Assembly: GCA_910575035.1 (NCBI GenBank) | Contig: CAJTDL010000020.1 | Location: forward strand, 1 to 64,000 | Reading direction: 5' to 3' | DNA from: Lachnospiraceae bacterium | Lineage (GTDB): Bacteria > Bacillota > Clostridia > Lachnospirales > Lachnospiraceae | DNA: 64,000 bases | Part shown: positions 34,689-44,457 of the stretch, one piece after another | Layout of the letters: each line of letters starts with the position of its first letter | Position numbering within the stretch: the stretch's first letter is position 1 | Notes under the pieces: generated by a model | What the model saw: the letters and a program-made list of their open reading frames with translations, nothing else | Databases searched by the model: none | What the model was told of the DNA's origin: nothing | Translations under genes and position numbers: made by a program

Positions 34689-35879
34689 ATGAATGATAAA
34701 TATCAAAAAACGATGTATGCCTGCTTTATCGGGTATGTTGTGCAGGCAATCGTAAATAATTTTGCCCCGCTGCTGTTCTTAACCTTTGAGGGCGCATTCC
34801 ATATTCCGTTGCAGAAGATTACCATATTGATTACCATGAATTTTGGGATTCAGCTGTTGGTGGATTTATTGTCAGCGGGGATTGTGGATAAAATAGGGTA
34901 CAGGGCTTCCGTTATCATTGCCCATATTTTTTCTGCGGCAGGGCTTTTGGGGCTTGTGGTACTGCCGGGGCTTTTGCCCAGCGCCTATGCAGGGCTGCTG
35001 TTGTCAGTTGCCATTTATGCTATTGGCGGCGGGCTGATTGAGGTGCTGGTCAGCCCCATTATGGAGGGTTGCCCCACGGAAAATAAAGAGAAGGCCATGA
35101 GCTTGCTCCATTCATTTTATTGTTGGGGGCATGTAGCCGTTGTGCTGCTCTCTACGCTGTTTTTCAAAGTGTTTGGCATTAATAACTGGAAAATATTGAC
35201 TTGCCTGTGGGTGGCCGTGCCTGTGGCCAATGGATTCCTTTTTGCAAAGGCACCCATGGCACATCCGGCAGGAGAGGGGGAAAAGGGGTTATCCATCCTG
35301 GATTTATGTAAGGAAAAGGTGTTTTGGGTGTTGCTTTTGATGATGCTGTGCGCAGGAGCCAGTGAGCAGTCAGTAAGCCAATGGGCCTCTACCTTTGCGG
35401 AAAGAGGACTGGGCGTGAGCAAGGCTGCGGGGGATCTGGCAGGGCCTATGGCATTTGCCGTGCTTATGGGCAGCGCAAGGGCATTTTATGGGAAGTGGGG
35501 GGAACGCATGGATTTGGATCAATTTATGCTGGGAAGCGGCCTGCTCTGTATTCTTTCTTATTTGTGCATCTCCCTGGTTCCATCGCCTGTGCTGTCCCTT
35601 GCAGGATGCGCAGTATGTGGATTGTCTGTGGGGATCATGTGGCCAGGGAGTTTCAGCAAGGCGGCCGTGGCGATACCCAATGGGGGCACAGCCATGTTTG
35701 CATTGCTGGCTCTGGCCGGGGATTTGGGATGCTCCGGGGGGCCTACCCTGGTAGGGTACATATCAAGCGCCGCATCAGATAACCTGAAAAAAGGGATATT
35801 AGCAGCAATTGTATTCCCCATCCTGCTGGCAGCAGGCGTTATCCTTTTAAAATCCCCCAGGCTATTCTGTAAAAAATGA
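34689..35879 (+). CDS. MFS transporter
   Basis: 396 residues with about twelve membrane segments and a central hydrophilic loop (AKAPMAHPAGEGEKGLSILD). The loop 2-3 motif (DLLSAGIVDKIGYRASVI) resembles MFS motif A (GxLaDrxGrr). The N-terminus YVVQAIVNNFAPLLFLTFEG and SPIMEGCPTENKEKAMSLLH suggest a sugar- or FucP-like branch, but the substrate is unknown. The AAGGAG site lies about 10 bases upstream of ATG 34689. It stands alone. Confidence 0.85.
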   Translation: MNDKYQKTMYACFIGYVVQAIVNNFAPLLFLTFEGAFHIPLQKITILITMNFGIQLLVDLLSAGIVDKIGYRASVIIAHIFSAAGLLGLVVLPGLLPSAYAGLLLSVAIYAIGGGLIEVLVSPIMEGCPTENKEKAMSLLHSFYCWGHVAVVLLSTLFFKVFGINNWKILTCLWVAVPVANGFLFAKAPMAHPAGEGEKGLSILDLCKEKVFWVLLLMMLCAGASEQSVSQWASTFAERGLGVSKAAGDLAGPMAFAVLMGSARAFYGKWGERMDLDQFMLGSGLLCILSYLCISLVPSPVLSLAGCAVCGLSVGIMWPGSFSKAAVAIPNGGTAMFALLALAGDLGCSGGPTLVGYISSAASDNLKKGILAAIVFPILLAAGVILLKSPRLFCKK

Positions 35880-35885
35880 TGGATG

Positions 35886-36014
35886 CTTTTCTGTGTTCAG
35901 TGCCAGCGAGACGAAGGAGCCTTTCCACTGTCAATGCCAATCAGATGCAGAACCTTTTCCACTGTTAATGCGGCTCAGATGCAGAATCCTTCCTGCTTCC
36001 AATGCCAATCAGGG
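35886..36014. repeat. Degenerate tandem repeat, about 34-base units
   Basis: Four imperfect units begin at 35886, 35920, 35953 and 35988. The best conserved parts are CCACTGTCAATGCCAATCAG and AGATGCAGAA. Short open frames run through it, but their sequences are unlike proteins. No other gene lies between the MFS stop and the small minus-strand gene. Confidence 0.5.
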
Positions 36015-36096
36015 AAAAGGGCTTCTGCATCTGGCATCCGCCTTAAAGTGCCCAAATACTCTGCAAAGCCTCATCGCATATAAATATGCGGCTGCA

Positions 36097-36360
36097 TTAG
36101 GGCTTATTGGATTGGCTGCCGCCATTATTCTTGTGCCTGTCAGGGCTTAGCATATCCACCTCTAAGGGGCTTGGCTTTACAAATGCAGACTGTGGAAGGA
36201 AGTTGTAGACGTCCAGGTAAGAATCCAGCTCCGCGCTGTTCTGCGGCGGCCTGGGGACGGCTCCAGTACAGTCTGTCACAGAGCTTGCTTTCAGATAGTC
36301 ATAATTATCTGTTAAGTCAGGTACAGGATGGTTTTCCCTTTTTGTGCCCTTCGTATCCAT
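36097..36360 (-). CDS. Small conserved-looking protein
   Basis: 87 residues on the minus strand, start at 36360 after AGAAGG. The acidic/aromatic block PDLTDNYDYLKASSVTDCTG and the stretch AELDSYLDVYNFLPQSA look like a real, soluble protein. I recall similar short proteins in Lachnospiraceae but no domain name. The longer frame beginning at 36495 is unsupported. Function unknown. Confidence 0.6.
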   Translation of the reverse strand: MDTKGTKRENHPVPDLTDNYDYLKASSVTDCTGAVPRPPQNSAELDSYLDVYNFLPQSAFVKPSPLEVDMLSPDRHKNNGGSQSNKP

Positions 36361-36627
36361 AAAATACCTTCTTTCTTTTGGGGAATTTGCCCTGAAAGAA
36401 ATTTCTTGGCTCGTTTGCCCAAATGCAAGAACTCCTTCAGGGCAGTTTTGTAGTGTTCTTTGCCGTAGCAGTGATAGTATGGCAGAACTGGGCAATTTTT
36501 ATGCATTTTAAGGTTTGGAATTTACAATAGCTTAAAATATGAAAGAATGTTTAAAAAATCATCATACATAAAATTCTAGCAGATGCTATAATTGTAATGT
36601 TATAGAAATAAAAAGGAGGATTTATGT

Positions 36628-39600
36628 ATGAGGAAACAAAAGCAACTGATGAACAGAGTGCTGTCATCCCTTTTGGCGCTGGCGCTTGTCCTTACCGGAT
36701 TATATGTTCCGGAAGTGACCGCACAGGCGGCAGATGATGAGTTGATCGTGTATTACGATTTCGTATCGCAGAATGATCAGGCGGCGCAGATTCCCGATGC
36801 TTCGCAGCATGGAAGATTTGCAGAAGTTGAAGCAGTAAGCGGAAGCGCAAGGGGAAAGTATCGGATTGTCGATGCGAATATTTACGGCAATGAAGTGAAA
36901 GCATTGGAGCTGGACGGCGGAGAGGACGGACCATATCTGTCGCTGCCAGACAGTATCTTGGATGGCTGTGAATCTATAACCGTCAGCACCTGGGTCAGGC
37001 TTACGACAGACAGCGAGTATCAGAGGATCTGGGATTTTGGGACAGGAACGGATAAATATCTCTATATGCTGTCTGACGGATGGAATGAAGGGTTCATAGG
37101 CTATGCAGCAGGTATTTCAACAAGCGGCTGGCAGGGTGAGGTTGGCGTTGAAAAAGGCACAAATTTTGCAAGGAACCGCTGGATACTGACCACGCTTGTT
37201 ATGAATGGTTCAGAGATGTCCCTGTATGAGAACGGGGAGCTGATCGGCACAAAGGATACTGGGCTCAAAGTATCAGACCTGGGGCAGACCACCAGCAATT
37301 ACATTGCATATGGCCAGTTCGGAAATGACCCTGCAGCAGGGCAGTTTGCAGAATTTAAGATTTATAACAGGGCATTGTCTGCAGAAGAGGTTAAGGCAAT
37401 GTACAATGTAACAGACGAGGGAATTGTGTCAAGTGATGTCAATGAACTGGATTTGGGAGATCTCTCCGCTGTTACAGAGGATTTTGAACTTCCATCCAAG
37501 GGTGTGAATGGTTCTGATATTACCTGGAAAAGCGATAACGGTGCAATCACAGTGGGAGCTAAGAATCAAGCAGGCAATTATGCGGCAACTGTGAAGCGTC
37601 CGGCAGCAGGCGGAGAGGATCTTACTGTAACGCTTACGGCGACGCTTACCTATAATGGCAAAACTGGCACCAAAGAATTTACGGCAACTGTAAAACCAGA
37701 GTATTCAGACCAGCAGATAGCAGCCCATGACAAAGAGGCGGCGATCAAAGCAGTCGGCGACCTTTCAACGGTGATTACAAAGGAGATCCTGCTTCCAGGA
37801 GAAGGCGAATGGGGTTCTGCTATTGCCTGGACATGGGAAGGTGCTGACGGAGTTATCGCAATACCTGCCCAAAAGGGTGAGGACGGGAACTTTACGGCAA
37901 CGGTGACAAGGCCGGCAATTGGCTCTGCAGATGCGGCTGGTAAACTGAAAGGAACCGTTACCTGTAGAACAGCAACAGATACCATAGAGATTCCGGTAAC
38001 CGTGAAGGCATACCGTGAATCCGTTGGCATTAAAAGCATAGAAGAGGTCAAAGTGAATACGCTGGCTGGCCACAGTCCTTCCCTGCCCAATTATGTGAAG
38101 GCAACTTATGATGACGACAGGGTAGACAAGTTAAAAGTAAGGTGGCCGGATGCGATTGAAGAAGGGAAATATGCAGAGGCAGGAAATACCTTTACTGTCG
38201 AAGGAGAGATCGTAGGAGAAAAAAATAAGGTTACGGCTGAGGTTACCGTTGTGACAGAAGAAGGAATTGCATCGGCGAAAACGGCAAGCTTTGACCTGAG
38301 CGATATTTCACTGGACAAGATTGGCGAGAATGGATCTATATTGACGCAGAACCGCGACCGTGATATTACATACCTGAAATTATTGGACAATAAGCGTATG
38401 CTGTACGATTTCTATATGACCTTTGGTGAGAATGACAAGATCCAGGGCGTGCAGCCTTTGGGCGGATGGGATGAGCCTACAGGGCTTTTGCGTGGGCATT
38501 CCACCGGGCATTATATGTCAGCACTTGCGCTTGCGTATGCATCTACTGGGGATGAGGAATTAAAGACCAAATTAAATGAAATGGTAAGCGAGCTGCATCG
38601 GCTGCAGCAGAAGTCCAAAGGAGATCCTGCGGCATTTAAGATCAGCGGAACCGGGATGGAGGATTCTCTGGATGTCAATACCTGGAGCAAAGATCCGAAT
38701 GAGTGGGGCGAAGGCTTCTTAAGCGCATATTCACCAGATCAGTTCGCATTGCTGGAAGTATATGCTCCATATGGCTCACCAGGAACCGGGATCTGGGCAC
38801 CTTATTACACGATGCACAAATTGCTGGCAGGATTCCTGGATGCGTATACATATACAGGCAACAAGGAAGCGCTGGAAACGGCGAAAGGTTTGGGCAAATG
38901 GGTATATAAGCGTCTGAGTGCATGCAGCCAGGAACAGCTTACCAAAATGTGGGGCATGTACATTGCAGGCGAGCTTGGCGGAATGAACGAATCCATGTCA
39001 CAGCTTTACATTTATGCGAAGGAAGATGGGGATTCAGACGCTGATATTTACTTAAAGGGCGCAAAATTATTTGACAATACTGTATTCTTTGATAATCTGG
39101 CAAAGAATCAGGACGATATCAAGGGACGCCATGCGAACCAGCATATCCCACAGATTATCGGCGCATTAAAGACATATGAGGCAACGGTTGACAAAGGCAG
39201 TGCAGAGAAGAAGTATTTTGACATCGCAGAGAATTTCTGGCAGATGGTAGTTTCCAGGTATGCATACTCCATCGGAGGCGTTGGCGTTGGGGAGGCGTTC
39301 CCGGATCCTTATGCACAGGCAGAGAACATCAGGGGTAATGAAAACTGTGAGACTTGTGCGGCTTATAACATGATGAAGCTGACGAAGATGCTGAACAACT
39401 ATGATCCAGATAATGCAGAATATATGGATTACTATGAAAGGACACTGTACAATCAGATCCTGGCATCCCAGACACCTAATGTGACAGAAAGCAGGCATAA
39501 CGGAACGACTTATATGCTCCCGATTGGGCCGGCTGGAAGAAGAAGCTTCGGCGGTGATTATGATTCCTTTACCTGCTGCCATGGCACGGGCATGGAGAAT

Positions 39601-41757
39601 CATGTAAAATACCAGGAGGCTGCTTATGCAAAATCTGCAGATACCCTGTATGTAGGCCTGTATCTTCCGTCTACGGTTGCATGGGATGAAAAAGGCGTAA
39701 AGGTTACGCAGGAAACAGTGTTCCCGTCCGAGACAACAAAGCTTATGGTAGCTCAGATGGAGGGCAAGGAAGCACAGGCATTTAATATGAAGCTGCGCGT
39801 TCCTTATTGGGCAACCGAAGGGTTTACGGTGACAGTAAACGGAGAAGAGAGAGTAAAAGACGCTGAGATCAGCACATATGTTACATTAGGAGGAATCAAG
39901 GCAGGCGATGTGATCGAAGTTAATATGCCCTGGACGCTCCATTTGGACAAGACGCCAGATAAGCTTGGCGCCTCTATGGTAGCAAGCATTATGTATGGGC
40001 CATATGTAATGGCGGCTAGAAGCAGCAATTCAGACTGGCTGAGACTGGTGCTGCCGGAGCATCTGGCAGATGTGGTCAAGATAGGCGTGAATGAGGCAAA
40101 CGGATTCCCAACCCTTTCCGTAAGCGGGCTCAATTTCGCACCGATGTTTGCGCCAGAATATGCAACAGAGGCATACCATACTTATTTCAAAGTATTGCAG
40201 ACGGCAGACGATGGAAGCGTATGGCATGAGGTCACTGTCAATAACAGAACGCCTTTAAATGGTACCGTTGAGACAACCGCAGAGGCTGAGATGACGAAAG
40301 AGGGTCAAGATCTTACGATCACCCTGATACCAAATCCAGGTTATGTCCTGAAAAAGCTTGTAGTGAATGGAGAACAAGTAGAAGCTACCAATAATCAATA
40401 TGTCGTTAAAGATGTAAGGGATAAGGTTAGTATTGAGGTAGTATTCCGCCCGCCAGTGCTGAGCCTGGATAATTTAGAGTATTCTGCAGATGTCTCTGCA
40501 AATGCACTTTATGACTACTATGGAAAGCCAACAGATATTATGCAGAATTGGGAGCCGACCTCTTCCATCAGCTCTGCCGGCGGATACGGCGGCTGGGTAA
40601 ACTGGTGGACAGGGCCTGGGCAGGAAGGCTATATCCAGTACAGCTGGGATGAGCCAGTTACTATGAATACATTTAACGTATACTGGCGCGTGGCTTATAA
40701 CGGCACAGACAGCGACTGGATGCATGTACCAGGATCCATTAAGATCCTGTATTTGGATGGCGATAGCTGGAAAGAGGCAAATATGACATCCAAATATGAA
40801 GATATCATTAAGCTTCACCAGTATAACACAATTACATTTGACAATATTACAACGACAGCGGTAAGGATGGTAATGACCACGTATGATGGCCCGGACTCCC
40901 AGGCAGGCTGTACTGGCGTATACCGTTGGAAAGTAAGCTACAAAGAAGGCAAGCCTGAGCCTGATCCTGATAAGGCAGATAAGACAAAGCTGGATGCAGC
41001 GATTAAAAAGGCAGAAAGCCTGAAATCCGACAACTACACAGCAGCCAGCTGGAAAGCCGTAGACGACGCCCTAAAAGAAGCCAAGACAGTAAATGGGAAA
41101 CAGGATGCAACACAGGGGCAGGTAAATGCAGCAGAAAAGAAATTAACAGGCGCCATCAATGCCTTGGAGAAAAAGCCAGTAGAAGTAAAACCGACAGCGC
41201 CAACTTCTGTAAAAGCAGCATGGGCTGGTACCAAGAACGTGAAAGTTACTTGGAAGGCAGCTAAAAATGCAACCAAGTATGAGGTATACCGTTCCTATAG
41301 CAGCAGCAAAAATGCAAAATTCACCAAGATTGGCACAGTAACCAAGAAGAATACCTATACCTACACCGATAAGAAGGCAACGCCGGGCAAAACAGCATAC
41401 TATAAGGTGATTGCTTACAACGGCAAGGTAAAAGGCTCTTACAGTAAGGCAGCCAAGGCCTACATCCTGAAAGCGCCTGCCAGCCTGAAGGCAGTTGCTA
41501 AGAAATCTGGAAAGAAAAGAAATGTGACAGTTTCCTTTAAAAAGGCTAAGAGCGCTTCTGGGTACGAAATCTACCGTGCAACAAAGAAAAATGGGAAATA
41601 CAAGAGGGTTGTTACCCTAAACAGCAAAACAGTCAAGAAAGTGTTTAAGAACGTTAAGAAGGGTACGTATTACTACAAAGTAAGGGCTTATAAGCTTAAT
41701 GGAAAGAAAAAGACCTATACAGCGTTTACATCTGTAAAGAAGGTCAAAGTAAAATAA
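36628..41757 (+). CDS. Giant secreted GH127/GH146-type beta-L-arabinofuranosidase
   Basis: 1709 residues with a signal peptide (LSSLLALALVLTGLYV, cleavage near TAQAAD) after AAGGAGG. Domains in order: LamG/concanavalin-like (about 40-255), two atrophied Ig-like (265-460), Big_4-like (465-545), the catalytic (alpha/alpha)6 domain (550-1140), a bacterial repeat (1204-1275), an F5/8C-like carbohydrate-binding domain (1278-1450), FIVAR (1451-1520) and two Lys-rich fibronectin-like domains (1521-1709). Glu908 and Cys910 (NCETCAAYNMMK) and Cys983-Cys984 (FTCCHGTGMENH) match the zinc-bound Cys3Glu site; Cys983 would be the nucleophile. It should release L-arabinofuranose from plant glycans at the cell surface. 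There is no LPXTG; the basic C-terminus may hold it to the wall. Confidence 0.88.
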   Translation: MRKQKQLMNRVLSSLLALALVLTGLYVPEVTAQAADDELIVYYDFVSQNDQAAQIPDASQHGRFAEVEAVSGSARGKYRIVDANIYGNEVKALELDGGEDGPYLSLPDSILDGCESITVSTWVRLTTDSEYQRIWDFGTGTDKYLYMLSDGWNEGFIGYAAGISTSGWQGEVGVEKGTNFARNRWILTTLVMNGSEMSLYENGELIGTKDTGLKVSDLGQTTSNYIAYGQFGNDPAAGQFAEFKIYNRALSAEEVKAMYNVTDEGIVSSDVNELDLGDLSAVTEDFELPSKGVNGSDITWKSDNGAITVGAKNQAGNYAATVKRPAAGGEDLTVTLTATLTYNGKTGTKEFTATVKPEYSDQQIAAHDKEAAIKAVGDLSTVITKEILLPGEGEWGSAIAWTWEGADGVIAIPAQKGEDGNFTATVTRPAIGSADAAGKLKGTVTCRTATDTIEIPVTVKAYRESVGIKSIEEVKVNTLAGHSPSLPNYVKATYDDDRVDKLKVRWPDAIEEGKYAEAGNTFTVEGEIVGEKNKVTAEVTVVTEEGIASAKTASFDLSDISLDKIGENGSILTQNRDRDITYLKLLDNKRMLYDFYMTFGENDKIQGVQPLGGWDEPTGLLRGHSTGHYMSALALAYASTGDEELKTKLNEMVSELHRLQQKSKGDPAAFKISGTGMEDSLDVNTWSKDPNEWGEGFLSAYSPDQFALLEVYAPYGSPGTGIWAPYYTMHKLLAGFLDAYTYTGNKEALETAKGLGKWVYKRLSACSQEQLTKMWGMYIAGELGGMNESMSQLYIYAKEDGDSDADIYLKGAKLFDNTVFFDNLAKNQDDIKGRHANQHIPQIIGALKTYEATVDKGSAEKKYFDIAENFWQMVVSRYAYSIGGVGVGEAFPDPYAQAENIRGNENCETCAAYNMMKLTKMLNNYDPDNAEYMDYYERTLYNQILASQTPNVTESRHNGTTYMLPIGPAGRRSFGGDYDSFTCCHGTGMENHVKYQEAAYAKSADTLYVGLYLPSTVAWDEKGVKVTQETVFPSETTKLMVAQMEGKEAQAFNMKLRVPYWATEGFTVTVNGEERVKDAEISTYVTLGGIKAGDVIEVNMPWTLHLDKTPDKLGASMVASIMYGPYVMAARSSNSDWLRLVLPEHLADVVKIGVNEANGFPTLSVSGLNFAPMFAPEYATEAYHTYFKVLQTADDGSVWHEVTVNNRTPLNGTVETTAEAEMTKEGQDLTITLIPNPGYVLKKLVVNGEQVEATNNQYVVKDVRDKVSIEVVFRPPVLSLDNLEYSADVSANALYDYYGKPTDIMQNWEPTSSISSAGGYGGWVNWWTGPGQEGYIQYSWDEPVTMNTFNVYWRVAYNGTDSDWMHVPGSIKILYLDGDSWKEANMTSKYEDIIKLHQYNTITFDNITTTAVRMVMTTYDGPDSQAGCTGVYRWKVSYKEGKPEPDPDKADKTKLDAAIKKAESLKSDNYTAASWKAVDDALKEAKTVNGKQDATQGQVNAAEKKLTGAINALEKKPVEVKPTAPTSVKAAWAGTKNVKVTWKAAKNATKYEVYRSYSSSKNAKFTKIGTVTKKNTYTYTDKKATPGKTAYYKVIAYNGKVKGSYSKAAKAYILKAPASLKAVAKKSGKKRNVTVSFKKAKSASGYEIYRATKKNGKYKRVVTLNSKTVKKVFKNVKKGTYYYKVRAYKLNGKKKTYTAFTSVKKVKVK

Positions 41758-41883
41758 TTTCCTTGCTGTGAGCATCTTTTAGGCTGTGAACCGTAACGTA
41801 GAATGGCATATTGGATTTTAATCCTGCATTTGCCATAATGCCAGTTGGAAGATGAAGCGATTAAGTCAATAGGGCAAAAATGA

Positions 41884-41919
41884 AATCCCCCAACCGTGGT
41901 GCGACACAGTTGGGGGATT
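41884..41919 (+). terminator. Hairpin after the glycosidase gene
   Basis: AATCCCCCAAC at 41884-41894 pairs perfectly with GTTGGGGGATT at 41909-41919. The following bases (CTTCGGG) are only weakly T-rich, so it may be a terminator or part of a longer RNA structure. Confidence 0.55.
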
Positions 41920-42003
41920 CTTCGGGAAAACGGAGGACAGTACACCATAGTGTAAAGCGGAGCTTTCTATAAGAGCCATGCCCCTGTCGATAAGATGTCG
42001 GGT

Positions 42004-42041
42004 GGGCCCGGTTATTGAAAAATAGCCGGGCTCATTTTTTT
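42004..42041 (+). terminator. Strong terminator just before the MATE remnant
   Basis: GGGCCCGGTTATT at 42004-42016 pairs with AATAGCCGGGCTC at 42021-42033, then A and seven T. No gene ends immediately before it. A terminator about 25 bases upstream of a transporter gene is the layout of an attenuator or riboswitch. I could not match 41920-42003 to a known class. Confidence 0.65.
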
Positions 42042-42067
42042 AACATAGGGATGGCCTGCAAAGCGCG

Positions 42068-42985
42068 GTGTCCGTTGTTTATGGCAATAGAAGACTCCCG
42101 AAGCGTGGATTCTATTGTTTGGTAATTGCAGAGTACCGTATGCCAGTGGCGCAGGCCTGTACCTGGCCGAAATCATCAGAAACAATTATCTTTGCTCCAT
42201 TGATACGTTTTGCGCTGCCGGTGTTATTGGCATTATTTTTACAGACCATGTATGGAGCATGCGATTTGCTGTTTGTAGGACAGTTTGGCGGCGGGCGCTG
42301 CAATTGCTACGGTATCTGCACAGGCGGCCAGCGTACGGATCTCACTGGCCATTATCCGAAGGCGGGAACTGCCTTTTCTTTGAAAGATATACGGCCGAAA
42401 GGCGTATTTATCAAAGAAATATTAAAAATTGGCATCCCTGTTGCACTTCAGGATCTGCTGGCCAGTATTTCTTTCCTTGTGATCCTGTCTATGGTGAACA
42501 GTCTGGGGCTGATCGTTTCGGCAGGCGTCGGCGTGGCAGAAAAACGCTGCGGCTTCCTGATGCTTGCCGCCTCTGCCTATATGCAGTCCATGTCTGCATT
42601 CGTTGCGCAGAATATCGGTGCGGGAAAACCGGAACGTGCTTCTTCCCTTGCAGTAGGGATTGTGATGGGATTGTTTACTATTTTCCGCGGGGATATTCTG
42701 GCAGGCATTTTTGCGAAAGACACAGAAATTATTTTAGCGGCTGCGGAGTATTTGAAGGCATATGCAATCGACTGTGTGTTTACTTCGTTCCGATTCTGCT
42801 TTATGGGTTATTTTAATGGATGCGGCAGAACAACCTTCGACATGCTCCAGGGGACTCTTTGTGCATTTGGCGTGCGGATGCCGGTTACCTGGCTTATGAG
42901 TAAGCAGATTCCGGTATCTTTGTTTCATATTGGGCTTGGAATCCCTGCTGCCACAATCCTGCAGATTGTATTTAATCATAAATAA
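42068..42985 (+). pseudogene. MATE-family efflux transporter, broken
   Basis: The frame contains a MATE N-terminal segment (LIRFALPVLLALFLQTMYGA, CDLLFVGQFGG), then garbled residues. In another frame that part reads AAIATVSAQAASVRISLAI, so a frameshift lies near 42290. It then jumps to the middle of a MATE protein (FIKEILKIGIPVALQDLLAS) and runs to the end (LGIPAATILQIVF). About 150 residues of the expected 450 are missing, and the true N-terminus is absent. Frameshift plus internal deletion make it non-functional. Confidence 0.8.
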
Positions 42986-43028
42986 CAACGCTGTTGTAAT
43001 ATAAGCATCAGAAATCAAGAAGGCATGT

Positions 43029-43057
43029 TTGACTTTTTTGCGGTAAATCATTATAAT
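43029..43057 (+). promoter_or_regulatory. Promoter of metF
   Basis: TTGACT at 43029-43034 and perfect TATAAT at 43052-43057 with 17 bases between, about 110 bases before the metF start. The leader shows no S-box-like structure. Confidence 0.75.
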
Positions 43058-43169
43058 AAAAAAGTGTTTTAGGAAAAATGAGCTTTTGTAGGAGAAAACC
43101 TGTATAAAATAATTTAAAAAGGAAAATATGTTAAATTTTTGGCATAACCGTGAAAGGATCATAAGAATT

Positions 43170-44039
43170 ATGAAAATATCAGAATTGTTGAAAACAAAAG
43201 AAGTAACCATCAGCTGTGAGTTGTTCCCGCCAAAAAAGGGATCTGAACTGAAAAAAGCCCATGACCTGGTAAAAGAAATGGCGCAGCTCCATCCCACGTT
43301 TATCAGTGTGACTTATGGGGCTACAGGAGGGATCAGCGAGCATACCGTGAATCTGGCGAATGAGGTGCAGAATGTAAATGGCGTCCCAGCCCTTGCCCAT
43401 TTGACCTGTGCGTCTTCTGATCGGAATAAGATACGGGAGGTGTTAGGGGAGCTGCAGGAGGACAAGATTGAGAATATCTTGGCGCTGCGGGGGGATATTC
43501 CGGAAAATGCAGACTTCCCGCTGCCAAATCAGTACCACCATGCCAGTGAGCTGATAGAGGAAATCAAAGCGTTTGGGGATTTTTGCATTGGCGGGGCATG
43601 TTATCCAGAAGGGCACCCAGAGGCAGAGTCTATAGAAGCGGATATTGTCCATTTGAAGCAGAAAGTGGATGCGGGGTGTGAGTTTTTGACCACGCAGATG
43701 TTTTTTGATAATCAAATTTTGTATAGCTTTTTGTATAAGGCATTGAAAAAAGGCATTGATGTGCCAATTATTGCAGGGATCATGCCAGTGACCAATGTGA
43801 GCCAGATGAAGCAGATTGGAGTGCTGTCAGGATCTGCCCTGCCCCAGAGATTCCGAATGATGGTGGAGCGGTTCGCAGATAATTCTGCGGCTCTGAAGCA
43901 GGCTGGGATTGCCTATGCCACAGAACAGATTATTGACTTGATTGCAAATGGGGTAAGCCATGTGCATATTTACACGATGAATAAGCCGGATGTGGCAGGG
44001 GCGATTTTAAAGAATTTGTCGGAGATTTATAAGGGGTGA
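43170..44039 (+). CDS. metF: Methylenetetrahydrofolate reductase
   Basis: 289 residues, start ATG 43170 (an earlier in-frame ATG at 43128 encodes a non-homologous extension). The TIM-barrel signatures are ISCELFPPKKGSELKKA, FISVTYGATGGISEHTVNLA, ALRGDIPEN, GACYPEGHPEAESIEADIVH and TTQMFFDNQILYSFL. It reduces 5,10-methylene-THF to 5-methyl-THF with FAD. In anaerobic Clostridia it may be linked to the Wood-Ljungdahl branch, but here its neighbours are methionine synthase genes, so methionine synthesis is the likely role. Confidence 0.95.
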   Translation: MKISELLKTKEVTISCELFPPKKGSELKKAHDLVKEMAQLHPTFISVTYGATGGISEHTVNLANEVQNVNGVPALAHLTCASSDRNKIREVLGELQEDKIENILALRGDIPENADFPLPNQYHHASELIEEIKAFGDFCIGGACYPEGHPEAESIEADIVHLKQKVDAGCEFLTTQMFFDNQILYSFLYKALKKGIDVPIIAGIMPVTNVSQMKQIGVLSGSALPQRFRMMVERFADNSAALKQAGIAYATEQIIDLIANGVSHVHIYTMNKPDVAGAILKNLSEIYKG

Positions 44040-44457
44040 TGGGAAAGGCGCTTATTTTATTACTATGGATGACAGGCTTTTGAAGTATCAGTCGGAAAAG
44101 ATCCAAATAGTCACTCCAGGAGTATTTATTCGAAGAGTGGAGATATCAGAATCACGAACAGCACAATTGACATTATTGATAAAGGATTTGTCTGTTTAGT
44201 TGAAAATTTGGGTATTATAAATTGCAGAGCGTTTTATTGCCATGATTAAGAGAGAAAGTTTTGATTATACAATTTGGCACAGAGAATATTTTGGTGATAT
44301 GGGACTGGATGAGATTAAGAAAGAGGCAGTATCGTTTGCAGAAAAACATCCACATAAAGGGGAAGGCACTCGGGTTTGGAAAATAAGCAAACCAAGGGCG
44401 CTGTTTTGGAAAAAGCCTGGGAGATAACAGCAGAAAGCAGAGGGATAGGTCGAGGAT
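44040..44457 (+). other. Gap with two weak short frames
   Basis: Between metF and the MetH-activation gene are a 44-residue frame (44066-44200, begins MDDRLLKYQSEKIQ) and a 61-residue frame (44242-44427, contains FDYTIWHREYFGDMGLDEIK). Neither has a good ribosome binding site. The second looks more protein-like and may be a remnant of a lost gene. I do not recognise either. Confidence 0.3.

Noticed and set aside
43058-43169. SAM riboswitch (S-box) before metF
   Set aside because: The leader is short, A/T-rich and lacks the stems and conserved core of the S-box; the metH leader is likewise too short.
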